A DNA stretch of 64,000 nucleotides, from positions 39,689,516 to 39,753,515 of the forward strand of contig NC_057766.1 of the NCBI RefSeq assembly GCF_010389155.1. Reading direction: 5' to 3'. Shown in pieces: positions 47,205 through 58,987 of this stretch. Both the position numbers and the translations under genes were made by a program. The notes below the pieces were generated by a model. That model searched no databases. It was not told the DNA's origin and worked only from the letters and a program-made list of their open reading frames with translations. This DNA comes from Erigeron canadensis (Eukaryota; Streptophyta; Magnoliopsida; Asterales; Asteraceae). The stretch's first letter is position 1. Every line of letters starts with the position of its first letter.

Positions 47205-47650
47205 ATGAACTTCGTGTTGACGTCATCACGAGTTCGTGATGACATCATCACGAACTAAAGCCCACTTCGTGCTGACATCATCCTCGCACTGACGTCATCC
47301 TCGTGCTGACGTCATCATGGCTTCTGCAGCTCTCGGGCTTACGTCATCACGAATTCGCGCTTACGTCATCGCGAACTTATGCTTATGTCACCACGAACTT
47401 TAGCTTAATTTCATACACGATTTACTGAAAAACCCATGCTTACGTTATCACGAGTTTATGACTTCTTCGTGCTGACATCATCATGGATTTATGACATCTT
47501 CGTGCTTACTACTCACGACTTACATGATGTTTACGTGCCTATGTCATCACGACTTACTGATGTCCTCGTGCTTACATTATCATGAGCTATTAGATGACTT
47601 CGTGCTTATGTTATCATGAGTTATTACTTAAGTTCGTATTATACTGAAGA
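47205..47650 (+). repeat. degenerate array of TGACGTCA-like units in copia-2 leader
   Basis: About fifteen variants of CGTGCT(G/T)ACGTCATCACGA follow one another. Three are exact palindromic TGACGTCA sites (47218, 47290 and 47307); others read TTACGTCA or TGACATCA. TGACGTCA is the core binding site of TGA-class bZIP factors. Confidence 0.8.
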
Positions 47651-47795
47651 TGATTTTAGCTGATGAATGAGTTCGTGCTTACTGTTATACCCTATAGTTT
47701 TGTGGCTGAATTTGTCCCTAATTTTTCAAAAACAATTTTTTCTAAGACATTTTTGCCATAGGACTTTAAGGGTGAAATTTTGTGGTCACGCTGAT

Positions 47796-47880
47796 CCCAG
47801 CCAGGGGCTCTGCCCCTTGGACCTCGCTTCGAAGGGCGTTGCCCCCGGACCCCCGTAAAGTGTGGGGGCTTCGCACTAAT
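47796..47880. repeat. GC-rich stem-loop block in copia-2
   Basis: Self-complementary segments AGGGGCTCTGCCCCTT, AGGGCGTTGCCCCC and related GGGGGCTTCGC occur in an otherwise AT-rich element. Probably RNA structure in the genomic transcript. Confidence 0.6.
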
Positions 47881-48599
47881 GTACATGGTTTTATCATTTG
47901 TGACCAAAGGTCAAATGTGATTCTCATGGTGCTATCGCTCTTTTCTTGTGGCATAATGAACACTTAGTATATTGATTCTGCCCAAAGGTGATTCAATATT
48001 CTTTGTGTGCTAAAAAAGGATTATCTTCATGCATAATATACACAGTTCTTGATTTTGTGTCCAAAGGTCAAAAGATAAGCGTTGTGTTGCATGACCTAAT
48101 GCTCATTTGTACTTAGATATTAGTTACTTCTGCCCAAAGGTGATGTAAATTCTAAGTAGAGCCTTATTTTAACTTATTGTTTAGGTGTTTACAATAGGTT
48201 TACTTATCACTGGTTTCATTAATATAATGGTCTTAGTCTCATTATGTTTAGGAACATTACTTTAGCCTCTTACGTATTCTAGGCATTACTTTAAGTTCTA
48301 TTACTTTTAGAGACGTTACTTAGTTTGCCTTAGTTATCTAATTATGTCATTATGAGGAACATTATTATTAGCCCTTATGTATTTTAGGCATTACTCTAGT
48401 TCCATTATTATTAGACATTACTTGGTTTGCCTTAGATAGCTGATTATGTCACTATAATCTTATTGCCCTTAGTTTTAGGCATTACTTTAATAATCTTCTA
48501 TTACTTATATCATAAATTGACATCCTTCTTATTTCCACTGTAGTACCTAACTTAGGCATTAAGTCACTTATTGATGCAAACTTTGCTTTATGAAAGGAT

Positions 48600-51500
48600 T
48601 AATTACCTCTAACTCTAAAGATGCTAGACCTTGACTATGTCATTCGCCATAATGAACCCACTGCTATTACTGCTAACTTTTCCGCAGCTCAGAAAGCGAA
48701 TTTTAAGAAAGTGGGATAGGGCGAATCACTTGTCACTAATGATGGTCAAGAACTTCATTGTAGTATCTGAGGGAATGTATAAAGCATATGCAAGTAGCTT
48801 AAGAATTAAGGAAATAACAATATTTGTTAACACATAATGAAGATGACTGACATGACTCATAAGCTTAAGAGTCCTAAAATGGAAGTCTTTGACAATTTTC
48901 TTGTGCATTTTCTAATGACCCCATTGCATGCTCATTTTGACACCTTCAAAAAATTAACTTTAGCGCTATGATGGATAAATGGTCGATGAGTGAACTAAAT
49001 GCAATATGTGTGCAAGAAAATGGTCGTCTTAAGTTGGGCCAACCTAAAGTGTTCACCTTACTACCACTGCTAATTCCATTAAGAGGAAAGATATGACAAT
49101 AATAATACTGCAAATAAAGTTCAAAAGGCTAATCATGGTGTTTTTGCCTCTAGCTTTAAGTCCTTGACTAGCAATCCTAACTGCAAATTCTCATTGTGCC
49201 CAGGTTGCCTTAATTTCAAGGAACTGCTAGCTAAGAAAGGTAACTTATTTCATGTAATATTTGATTCCTTTATGTTTGATGTATCTATTAATACATGTGT
49301 GAGTGTAACTAGTTCTATGGTTCATGTGATTAACTCAACATAAGCATTCCACACAATTCAGAAGCTATCAAATGACCAAAGAAAGCTTAGAGTTGGAAGG
49401 GTTGATCTCTTATATGTCGAAACCATGGAGACTTATGATTTACATATAAACACCTGAAAGTGTATTAGACTAGCGGATACCTTATGTGTATCGACAATTT
49501 CTTGGAACCTTGTATCTATTTCTCTAGTTTAAGACCTTGAAAGTTATTTAATAATTCATGGTTACGACGAGATTGCCATTACTCATAATAATGAAATTCT
49601 TGGTCATAGTTTCTTTGATGAATTGTTGTGTAAGTTAGAACTAGATCATAATTTCTCACAGTCTTTGTTGTCTCCTAATATTGATGACATGACTAAAACA
49701 AAGACAAAATCACCTAAATAATTAAAGAATTCCTCCATAATGTGGCATAAACATCTTGGCCACATCTCATGAGTTTGCATGATACGACTCATAAAGGATG
49801 AAATATTACATTCTCTTGACTTTTGTCATTTTAAAACATGTATTCAATGGCTTAAGGGATTAAGAAAGGAGCCACTAGAAGTTCCAACTTGTTGGAAATA
49901 ATTCACTCTAATGTTAGTGGCCCCTATCCCGCATCCATGCATCATTTATTAGAATCATTAACATTTATTCACATTATATGCACCTATGTCTGATCTGAAC
50001 CCTTAGAGACTTTTATTGATCTTAAAACTTTGTTTTTTTTTAAAAACCAACTTGTTCATAAAATAAAAGTTGTGAGATCAGATATAGGAGGTGAGTATTA
50101 TGGTTGACATATTGATATTGGTTAAGCTCTTAATCCTTTCCATAACTTTTGAAAGGAACAAGACATAAGTAACCAATATACCATGTTTGGTTATCCTCAA
50201 CGAAATTATGTTGCTAAAAGGAGAAGTAGAACCTTAATGGACATGGTGAAAAGTATGTTTGTCAACACTAACTTACCTACTTTCCTTTGGACTGGGGCCT
50301 TACGCACAACTGTTCATATACTCAATAAGAGTTCCATTAGAATCTGTCTTAAGACTCCTGGACAGAAAGGAAACTGAGTCTGAACTTTACTTGTTTCTTT
50401 ATCGGTTATTAGTTTTATTGTCTTTCCTACTCTACTAGCATTATTGACACGCAGTATGTCACATTTCATGAGAAGTAAGAGATCAGTGGGAGCACGACAA
50501 ATCATAACTTAAGATTTGTAGGAAGTACAAGAAGCGGGGGGAACCACTCGTCGGTTATTGTTACTCCTCCGATAACTCCTCTTATACCCAATGCTGCTCC
50601 TAATATCACTGATCCACTTTCTCCTAATTAAAATTAAAAACCTAATCCTCTTAATCAGGATACTACTAATGTTAAAGCATCTTATTAATAATGCTAAAGC
50701 ATCTTCCTTACTGAACCTGAAAATCAACTCAGGAGATCATCTAGGTCACGCAAGACCATAACTTTGATGATTTCATTATTTAACTGAAGTTGAGGACATT
50801 GGAAAGCTTATTGATCCTACCTCTTATTCAGAAGCCATTAATAGCGATCATGCCACTTAGTGGAATGAAGCCATAATTTGAGAGCTTAATTCCATATAGC
50901 ATAATGACGTTTGGGACTTGGTTGAATTTCCTGAAGAATCCAAACCTGTAGGTTGTAAATGGATCTTCATAACCAAATTAGACCCAAATAGGAACGTCAA
51001 ACGCTATAAGGCCATAACTAGTTGCGAAGAGCTTTACTCAAAAGGAAGGAATCGATTATCAAAAGACCTTATTGACTGTCTCATATAGATTCCTTAAGGA
51101 TCATCATGGCATTCATAACTTATTATGATTTAGAGTTACATTAGATGGATGTCAAGACCACTTTCCTAAATGGAAACTTGCAATAAGACGGATACATGTG
51201 AACCTGAAGTTCCATAAAGTAAATAGCACATGATCTGCAAGTTGAATAAGTCCATATATGGGTTGAAGCAAGCATCACTAAAATGGTACTTTAAGTTTAA
51301 TGAAGTCATAAGAGGACAAGACTTCCTAAAAAAATCAAGTGGATTAATGCACCTATCTCAAGATCAGTGGGAGTAAATTTACAATCCTTGTTTTGCATGT
51401 GAATGATATTATACTTGCAAATGACAACTTGGATATGTTGCATGAGTCGAAGCGTTTACTTTTCGCAGAATGTCGACATAAAAGATCTCGGTGATGCCTT

Positions 51501-52330
51501 TAATGTCACATGTATTGAAATACATCGAGATAGGCGTAATGATGTTCTAGTTCTTTCTCAAAAGACTTATATTGAACACATCTTGGAACGCAATAACTTG
51601 CAACACTACACACCTACTATAGATCTATTAGTAAAAGGAGACGTATGTGATTGTTTCCGAAGTCCGAACATTAAGATTAATAAGTAGCAAATGAGGATGA
51701 TACCTTACTCGTAAGTAGTTGGGAGCATTATGTACGCTCAGGTCTGTAATCTTCCAGATATCACTCATATTTCCGGTATGCTTAGGAGTTAAGTATATAC
51801 TCCCGGATTAGCATATTGGAAAATGGCTAAAAAGGTTCTACGATATCTGCAAAGGACCAAAGACTACATATTAACTTATAGAAGAGGTGACAACTTAGAA
51901 GTAGTGGGATGTTCTAATTCCAATAAGAAATCTACTTCTGAATGTATATTTATGGTTAGCTGGCAAACCTATCTTTTGACGGAGTCATAAGTAGAAACTG
52001 ACTGCAACGTCTACCATGATGGCTGAACGTTCATAATTTCATGTCATGAGATGTTGTTAAAGAACCTGGTCAGTAGACTCGAAAGTCGTCAACTTTATTA
52101 CTAGACCATTGAAGTTTTACTGTGATAACTCAGCTACCGTAATTTTTGAACAATAACAGTTCAACTGGTGCTGAGATGTATCTCGATACAAAGTATCTGT
52201 TTTACGTGAACGGATTGAGGAGAATGTTCTTTGTATTGAGTACATAAGTACACATAAATATGCTAATGGATCCAATGACCGAAGGTCTTCCTCCTAAAAT
52301 CTTCGTAGGACACGTGTCGAAGATGAGGCT
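48600..52330 (+). pseudogene. copia-2 gag-pol remnants
   Basis: Recognisable fragments in order: gag-like ITANFSAAQKANF and WDRAN.LSLMMVKN (48650-48760); integrase zinc region MWHKHLGHIS (near 49740); a VVRSD.GGEY fragment (near 50070); the integrase E-helix block YPQRNYVAKRRSRTLMDMV (50190-50250); RT GCKWIF.TKLDPN (near 50950); and DIKDLGDAFNVTCIEIHRD with LSQKTYIEHILERN (51470-51600). Numerous stops and frame changes occur throughout; no segment could encode a functional enzyme. Confidence 0.85.
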
Positions 52331-52669
52331 TACTAAAAGACCCATTATGATAGCATGTTGTACTTATTGGTCATTATTATTATGTTAATGAAAATTTTTC
52401 CTCCTTATTCAGATTTTGTTTGTCTATTAGTTATACTTCGAGCTCATAACAATGTAAAGACATTATATAACAAAATTTGTCTTAGTCAATTGATCATTGC
52501 TTATTAGTTTTAAATTTGAGTCACAGTTTGACTAGTGGGGGTCCTGAGTTGATGTTCTTCTCTACGACTATACTTATTGGCTATGATTTCGGTTTAAAAC
52601 AAAATGAGTATTATTCCGGAAATTATTTGAATACTCATAGATAAATGATCGCTTGGTCAAGTGGGAGAA

Positions 52670-53145
52670 TGTTGAAACCACGTTAGTGTGACCGTCACTG
52701 ATCATGTATCATTCCTGATATGATAATTGACGAATCCCTATGTCTAAGTAAATATATGATGGACGTATTTACTCTTAAAGACGTACTATAGGGTTTCCCG
52801 TTAGGTGATTGTAACTAAGAGGACTAATGGTACAGACATTAAACACCATAAAGGTTGAATGTTTAAATACTAAAGGGTTGAATGTGTAATTACTCTCATT
52901 ATAAATAGAGGGTAATTAACCCTAAGTTAAGGTTAATCTCAACACACATAATACCCTAATTTTCGTGTGTGTATTCCTCTCTAATTCGTGCATCATGTTT
53001 CAGCCGAATTTATCATCCCATTTTTACTCAATCACCTTGTTATGGGAATCCGAAATCAATAGCAATTATGCTTTATGCTCTTATAGGTTCCACAGGACGA
53101 TTAAGAATGTTTTATCACTCGAATCAAATCATGTTTGTTCCAACA
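52670..53145 (+). repeat. 3' LTR of copia-2
   Basis: 476 bp, TGTTGAAACCACG...TTCCAACA, with TATAAATAG at 52910-52918; followed by TSD GGAAC. Confidence 0.92.
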
Positions 53146-53150
53146 GGAAC

Positions 53151-54267
53151 GACTTATTTGTTCTTCTGATAAATTCCACAAGTGCCACATCCAATTATCC
53201 CAAAAACTATGACTTATTAAGAAAAGGCTAATATCGTTATATTCATTGTAAGTTAAATCAAAAGTGTAAATTAAAGATATGTGTTTTCAATTTTTTACAT
53301 CTCATTTTGTAATCTATTTGTAGGTTTGATTTAAGCTCTAGATTAAAAATGTCCTCCACTATAAGATTTATAGTCATACATTCAAAATTTGATCATTTTG
53401 ACTGTTTTTACTCTTTTATATCTTATATAAATAAAACAAAATTATTTTTAAAACTTTTTTTTCCTATGTGGCATGCCGATATTTTCTCTTAATCTATTTT
53501 ATACAAATTTATGATGTCATAATTATTTTTCTTTATTTTCAAAAATCTATTTTTTTATATTAGACCCTATGTTATTTATTTTTTTACATATTATTTTTGT
53601 AACTTTAAAAACTTTTTTTTTAATATTAGGCCCTATGTTATTTATTTTTCTACATTTTTTTTGGTAACCTTATATTTTTTAAAAATTAATATGAAAAACG
53701 ATCGATTGTATTCTAGCTCTCTTTACTTTTAATTCTATATCTACCACTGATTTATGGTAGTTAGTTTTACTTTTTTTTATCACCTAATCGGGTTTTTATA
53801 ACAATGTTTAATTTATAAATATGTTGCTATCTCCATATAAAAAATTATAATGTGTCGACAACAAATTACATACTAACAACAACGGTACCTAATCTGGCAA
53901 AAGCCGTGTTTGGGGGAGTTAGAATGTAGACAACTTTAACCATACATGAAGATAGATAAACTACTTTCAAAAATATCTCTGACCAAAAAGAGGTAAAAGA
54001 TAGAGAGTGTAAAAAGTTTAGTAATCATACATGTTGGTCGAGTATTGTCTGACTACATTACAATTAGAGAAGAATAACAGATACCACATAACACACTTTA
54101 GCGTAAAATGGACAATATATAGTAAAAGAGGCATTTAAACCTATTAAACACCAACCTACAAATGTAATAAACATGTCTATGTACATACAACCAAGCATGG
54201 TTCCAACAATTATGAGCGGTATGTGTAAAAATTTCTCTAAATCCCCTCCCAGCAAGCCAAAGAAGCA
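53151..54267. other. intergenic AT-rich region
   Basis: No gene. It holds an imperfect tandem pair of about 75 bp near 53545-53690 (units with TTAGRCCCTATGTTATTTAT). Confidence 0.45.
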
Positions 54268-55599
54268 AATAATGTAACACCCCGCTGAAGCGGAATATAC
54301 GGGATGCACAGACAAGTACAAATGCACACAGTACAAGTTCAACACAGCCATTGAGATTAATCAAAGATCAGGAGAACAAAGTCATTACAGATCATATTTA
54401 AGTCTAGAACAGAAGTACAATGTTATTACAGAATATAACTAAATCAGGATGGTCAAATTCATGGGACAGAACAATTGTCTCATAGAACAGAACTTGAACT
54501 GGAATAGCAATAAGGTCTTCGTAGCTCCTGAACTTGTACGCACGAACCGTCACCAAAAGGAATGAGCTTAGAACGGAAGACTTTTATGCTAAGATCTAGA
54601 ACCTAGCCTGAAAAGCATGTAAGTTCAAAGGTCAACTACAAAAGTAGTTGGTGAGATTCACATAAAGTACTTTATAAATATACATAGTACTGGTATGTAT
54701 AAAAGTCAAGTCATATAGTCAGTACGTCTGTCAAAAGTACTTTACATAGTTCAGATATGTATAAAAAGTCTAGTCATAAAGTCTGTACGGCTGTCAAATG
54801 TACCTTGCTGTAATAACAATAGTTTAGAATCGGTAATGTGCTTAATATGTATGTCTATTATTATTGCTAATCCGCTTGGCCATGCCGAGCTATGATAAAT
54901 CAGGGAACTCATGTAATCAGATAGTCTATAAGTATGAACTAGGTCAGAACCGGTGACCAGAACATGTGATCAGAACAAGTGATCAATAAGTCTAGGTAAT
55001 ATGCATTCTCCTGAACTGTGGAGAATGAGGATGGGCCTACCCTAACAACGCTGTCCATAATACCTACGGTCCATTCCCAGAACAGGTGGGAGATAAATTG
55101 ATAGCAGTAAGTCATAGGTCTCATACATAGACAATAAGTACATACAAGAATGTATTCAAGATCCTGCCCATTCAAGATCTAGAACACACATTTAGAAAAT
55201 AAGTATCATAACATAAATAGTCTGTCTGTAAATAGTCTGTCTGTACATAGTCTGTACATAAATAGTCTGTCTGTCTCAAAATAGTACGTAGAACAGTCAA
55301 GATCATATATATATATATATATATAAGTCTGTATATATATATAAGTACAGAATAGTTTTCATGCTTTTCAGTCCCCGATAAAGAACTTTTAAAAATGTAC
55401 GAAAGGGGGAATAAGTGAACTCACAGTGATAGAGAACTAGTACAGTGAACAAGTACAAAGATAGATAAGTATATCTATCGAGATCCAATTACGCCTTGCC
55501 GAACTCCTATGCACATAATAACCATATAGAAGTACATATATTAGTCCAAGTGATTATTCAAATCACAAATGTCCTTGAGGAACTGATGATTTGGTCCTT

Positions 55600-56190
55600 T
55601 ACGTACATGAACTGAACCGTACGAATTTAGACCTTAAATTCGTTGACCTGGACTGGCACGAAGTTGAGCCTTAACTTCGCATGATCTGGACATCTTCGCA
55701 TGAATTAGACTTTACGAAGTTGGACCGTAAGTTCGTATGAACTTGGCCCTGCGAACTTAGACCCTAAGTGCTTTAAACCGTACGAACTTAACTGTTATAT
55801 TCGCATGAACCCCTTAAACGAATTTGTCTTTTATTTTCGTATGATCTGAACTGGTACGAAAATGGCCCCTAAATTCGCAAGCACTATTAAGTTCGTTTAA
55901 ATGACAGTAACAATTGGAATTTCATTTATGAAAACGAATTTAAAATTCGTTTGGAGAGAAACGAACATTATTTTCGTTGGAAGAAACTTAGACTGATCTT
56001 CGGGTGAGGGAAAATGGGCTTATAAATTCGTTTGGAAGGAAGAAATGGGCTTTAAGTTCATTACAATGGAAAACGAACGTTAAGTTCGTTTGGGCTCAAT
56101 ATTGAACGAAGTTATTTGTTAAATTTGTATGGTGTGGATCTAAACTTAAGCTAATTTCGTTTTGAACATGATAATTTCGTTTGATGTTAC
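55600..56190. repeat. array of ACGAA/TTCGT motifs in the solo LTR
   Basis: More than twenty ACGAAC.TA or GTTCGTATGAA variants at roughly 20-30 bp spacing in both orientations, downstream of the inferred minus-strand start site. Confidence 0.7.
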
Positions 56191-56587
56191 AGGCATACGA
56201 ACGTAAGACTGAACTTAACAAAAATCACGGGTTTTGAAGATTAAGACATGTTACGACCCAAATTTGATCACAAGACAGTTACTAGACTTATTTAAACATA
56301 AACCCATTAACTTTTGACACGATTTTGACGTCAAAATGACCAAATCATCCAGGACACAAGTCTAAAAAGTTTACTTTTAATTTGATCAAGACTCAAAAGT
56401 TGTTGTTGTTACCTAAAAATCGATTTCAGAAATATGTTTTGATGATTACAAGGAAGCTAACAGTACCAACGATTCTTCCCAAACCAACCAAATCAGGAGA
56501 TGATTTATGTGTGTGTTTTAAGGTGTGGAGAGTGTGTGAAGAGAGGTAGGAGATGATGAATAGTAATCTTTTAGGGTTTTACACTTT

Positions 56588-56596
56588 CTATTTATA
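56588..56596 (-). promoter_or_regulatory. TATA box of the solo LTR
   Basis: TATAAATAG on the minus strand followed by CTCCTACCTCTCTTCACACA about 40 bases downstream, typical of a plant LTR promoter and leader. Confidence 0.6.
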
Positions 56597-57220
56597 CCTT
56601 ACCATAAGAATGAGATTTCACAACTACAAGGGCCATTTTGCAATTAATTTAGGCTGAACTCTTTTATGAACTTTTAACATTTACGAACCGAACATATTAT
56701 ATTATTACACGTAATCACGAACTCGTCGTACAATATTAATATTTAGATCAATTTGAAGTTCACATAAGCACATAATGAACATCTAAAGTACGTCTATAAC
56801 TCATATAAATTAGACTGTCTGGCCGATCTAATGGCATAAGTACGTTTTTAAGAACTTAAATAGAACATTTCTGGGACGGTTGTTACAAATAAGGTTGAAG
56901 ACATACACAACTCTCCTAAATTATATACATAAGTGTATATATTTTTTGGTTTTAACATTTTAATTATGTAGCCCCGGTTGAACCCAGGCTAATTAGCTAG
57001 TTATTAATTATAATTGCATTTTACATAAAAATAAAAGTCAAACGAATAACAAGTTACGATGCTCAGTAGAGGATCTCGGCATGTGCTATGTAGGCCAGCG
57101 CACATGGTTCCAACTTCAAAACGGACCCCTATTTTTTAAGACGGCCCCCCATTTTTTAAAAAAATCTTATATTAATAAATTTAAATATTTATTATAAAAT
57201 TATTATTCTATATTAAACAG

Positions 57221-57477
57221 GTGGATTGTTTTCCTAATGAATGTATTGCATATAGAGTGTTGTTGACTATTCTAATGACCGTGGCAACTGCGGAAAGAAA
57301 TTTTTCAAAAGTTAAGCTATTAAAGTCATACTTGCAGTCGACAATGTCACATGAGAGGTTGAATGGATTGACAATGATAACAATAGAGAATGATTTGATA
57401 GTATTGATTATAAAAGTTTGATCAATGATTTTGCTTTAAAAAAGGATCGAAGAAAGGCATTATTCAACCAAGAATGA
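57221..57477 (+). pseudogene. hAT transposase C-terminal dimerisation domain fragment
   Basis: Follows an acceptor-like TTAAACAG. The fragment has the hAT dimerisation signature: ATAERNFSKVKLLKSYLQST followed by MSHERLNGL and a short hydrophobic helix. A frameshift near 57405-57412 separates it from the continuing LINDFALKKDRRKALF segment, which ends at a TGA at 57475. The upstream transposase (BED finger, catalytic core) is absent, so the gene is deleted and dead. Confidence 0.85.
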
Positions 57478-57799
57478 AATCAATGGTAAGTTCTAACTAC
57501 CTTTATGATATGAAGGTTTCGTGTTTATAGAATCTTATAAGCAAATGATACTTTTTTGTACACTTATAGTAACTATCGTAAATATGTTTTAGGTAAAACA
57601 AAACAAGTATTAAAGTAAAACAAATAAAACAATAGGTTTTTCTTCACTAAAAATCAACGTGCATCATGAAAATCATTGTGCATCAATTACTTCATGAATC
57701 TTCGTGCATCAATTTAACCATGATCTAAGTGTCGTCTTATTTGTTTTACTTTAACACTTATTTTACAATACCCAACCCCATCGTAAATATGTATGTATA

Positions 57800-58172
57800 T
57801 ATATATAGGGAACTCTTATTTTGAGAACCCAGTTTTTTGTAAGAATCGTGAGAAGTCCTAAATTTTATATTGGATCACATGTTTTTTTTGTTCATTCACA
57901 TATGAAACGTTATAAAAATATATGTTGCGGAAGAAAATTTTTTTAAAACCTTATATATAACTATTTGTCACATGTGAACAGAAAACGTGAGCAAATTCAT
58001 TCACAAGTTCACAAAAGGCTACTTTGAAGGTTTCTTCAAAAATATTCTTCTACAACATACATTTTTATATCATTTCACATGTGAATGAAAAACAAAACAT
58101 GTGAACAAACATATAAGTTAAGAGTTCTCATGGTCGTTATTAAACAAAAATGGTTCTCAAAATAAGGAAATA
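57800..58172. repeat. foldback MITE (family A)
   Basis: The left end GGGAACTCTTATTTTGAGAACC and the right-end complement TTTCCTTATTTTGAGAACCAT are inverted. Internal CACATGTGAA palindromes are shared with the element at 46045. TA tracts border both sides. Confidence 0.75.
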
Positions 58173-58196
58173 TATATATATAATATATATATAGTG

Positions 58197-58664
58197 AAAA
58201 GTTATTTTGAGAACCCTTTTTTTGCGAGAACCTTTGAGAACTTTTCAAATCAAGCCCAACCGATGATTATTCTTTACATGAAAATTGTTTTTTTTATTGT
58301 TTTCTTAATAACTTATGTGTAATTTTGAAGTTTATAATTGTGTGTAGGCATGGATTATCATCCGTTATACAATTATGTGGAGATTTGTATTCTTGTTCAC
58401 ATGTGCACGAATATTGCTATGATTACATGTGATCGACTTGAATACATGTGATCATAGCAATATTCGTGCACATGTGATCAAGAATCCAAATCTCCACATA
58501 ATTGTATAACGGATGATAATTCATGCTCCACGCAATTATAAATTTCAAGATTACACATAAGTTATTTAGAAAACAATTTTCATGTAAAGAACAATCATCG
58601 GTTGGGCTTGATTTGAAAAGTTCTCAAAGGTTCTCGCAAAAAAAAAGGTTCTGAAAATAACTTA
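58197..58664. repeat. long near-perfect hairpin MITE
   Basis: Arms of about 215-230 bp from AAGTTATTTT.AGAACC inward are inverted copies with only scattered mismatches and one insertion of about 17 bases in the left arm. The centre is near 58430, with almost no loop. It is bordered by TA tracts on both sides. Confidence 0.92.
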
Positions 58665-58683
58665 ACCTATATATATATATATA

Positions 58684-58872
58684 TATGGGGGATGGTAATA
58701 TAAGGCTGTCGGGTATCTAAACTTAGGTATAGAACACTCATATATTGTTTTTTTAATCCATAAAAATCATAGGAGTCAATGCATTTATTCATTAAACAAG
58801 AAATAATAAAATATTAGTATGTAAGGGGTTTCACACCTAAGCTTAAGTGCCAGACAACTTTATATTCCCTTT
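58684..58872. repeat. small TIR element between TA tracts
   Basis: About 190 bp. The left end GGTAATATAAGGCTGTCGGG and the right-end complement GGAATATAAAGTTGTCTGGC are inverted, continuing to CTTAGGT. (TA)n lies on both sides. Confidence 0.65.
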
Positions 58873-58987
58873 TCTCTATCTCTCTCTCTATATATATATA
58901 TTATATATATATTGTATATAGGCCCCATTTTTAAAATTCAATCTTGCACACGGACATTGAAGTTTATTTGCCGGCCCTGACGACGCT

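Larger units (their letters stand above)
46632..53150 (+). mobile_element. Ty1/copia LTR retrotransposon (copia-2), heavily decayed
   Basis: The element is 46637-53145 (6,509 bp), flanked by a perfect TSD GGAAC (46632-46636 and 53146-53150). LTRs are 484 and 476 bp, differing at about 27-28 positions plus an 8-bp indel (about 6%), so older than copia-1. The left terminal base is mutated (CG instead of TG). A primer site and a GTGGGAGAA polypurine tract are present. Gag, integrase, RT and RNase H traces occur in copia order but with very many stops. A GC-rich block and a bZIP-like repeat array sit between primer site and gag. Confidence 0.92.
54268..56892 (-). mobile_element. solo LTR, probably of a Ty3/gypsy-type element
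   Basis: The LTR is 54273-56887 (2,615 bp), bounded by TGTAACACCCCG and GGTTGTTACA, with a perfect 5-bp TSD AATAA on both sides and no internal region or second LTR. The minus strand is the likely transcribed strand: TATAAATAG at 56596-56588 is followed by a pyrimidine-rich leader-like stretch. It contains a pair of about 72-bp tandem units (54664-54803), short ATAGTCTGTCTGT repeats (55214-55280) and a TTCGT/ACGAA array. The gypsy assignment rests on length and TGTAAC ends only. Confidence 0.85.
57056..58987 (+). mobile_element. hAT element remnant with nested MITEs
   Basis: Terminal CAG at 57064 and CTG at 58979 (right end GCCGGCCCTG) are flanked by 8-bp near-identical repeats ACGATGCT (57056-57063) and ACGACGCT (58980-58987), the TSD length of hAT transposons. 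A transposase C-terminal fragment lies at 57221-57477. About 1.1 kb of the span (57790-58910) consists of three nested foldback MITEs and TA tracts, so the hAT core is only about 0.8 kb. Confidence 0.7.

Noticed and set aside
47692..47967. Proline/glycine-rich frames on both strands
   Set aside because: Generated by the GC-rich palindromic block of copia-2.
54064..54364. Two cysteine/leucine-rich minus-strand frames
   Set aside because: They straddle the solo LTR boundary, have no family match and no supporting gene structure.
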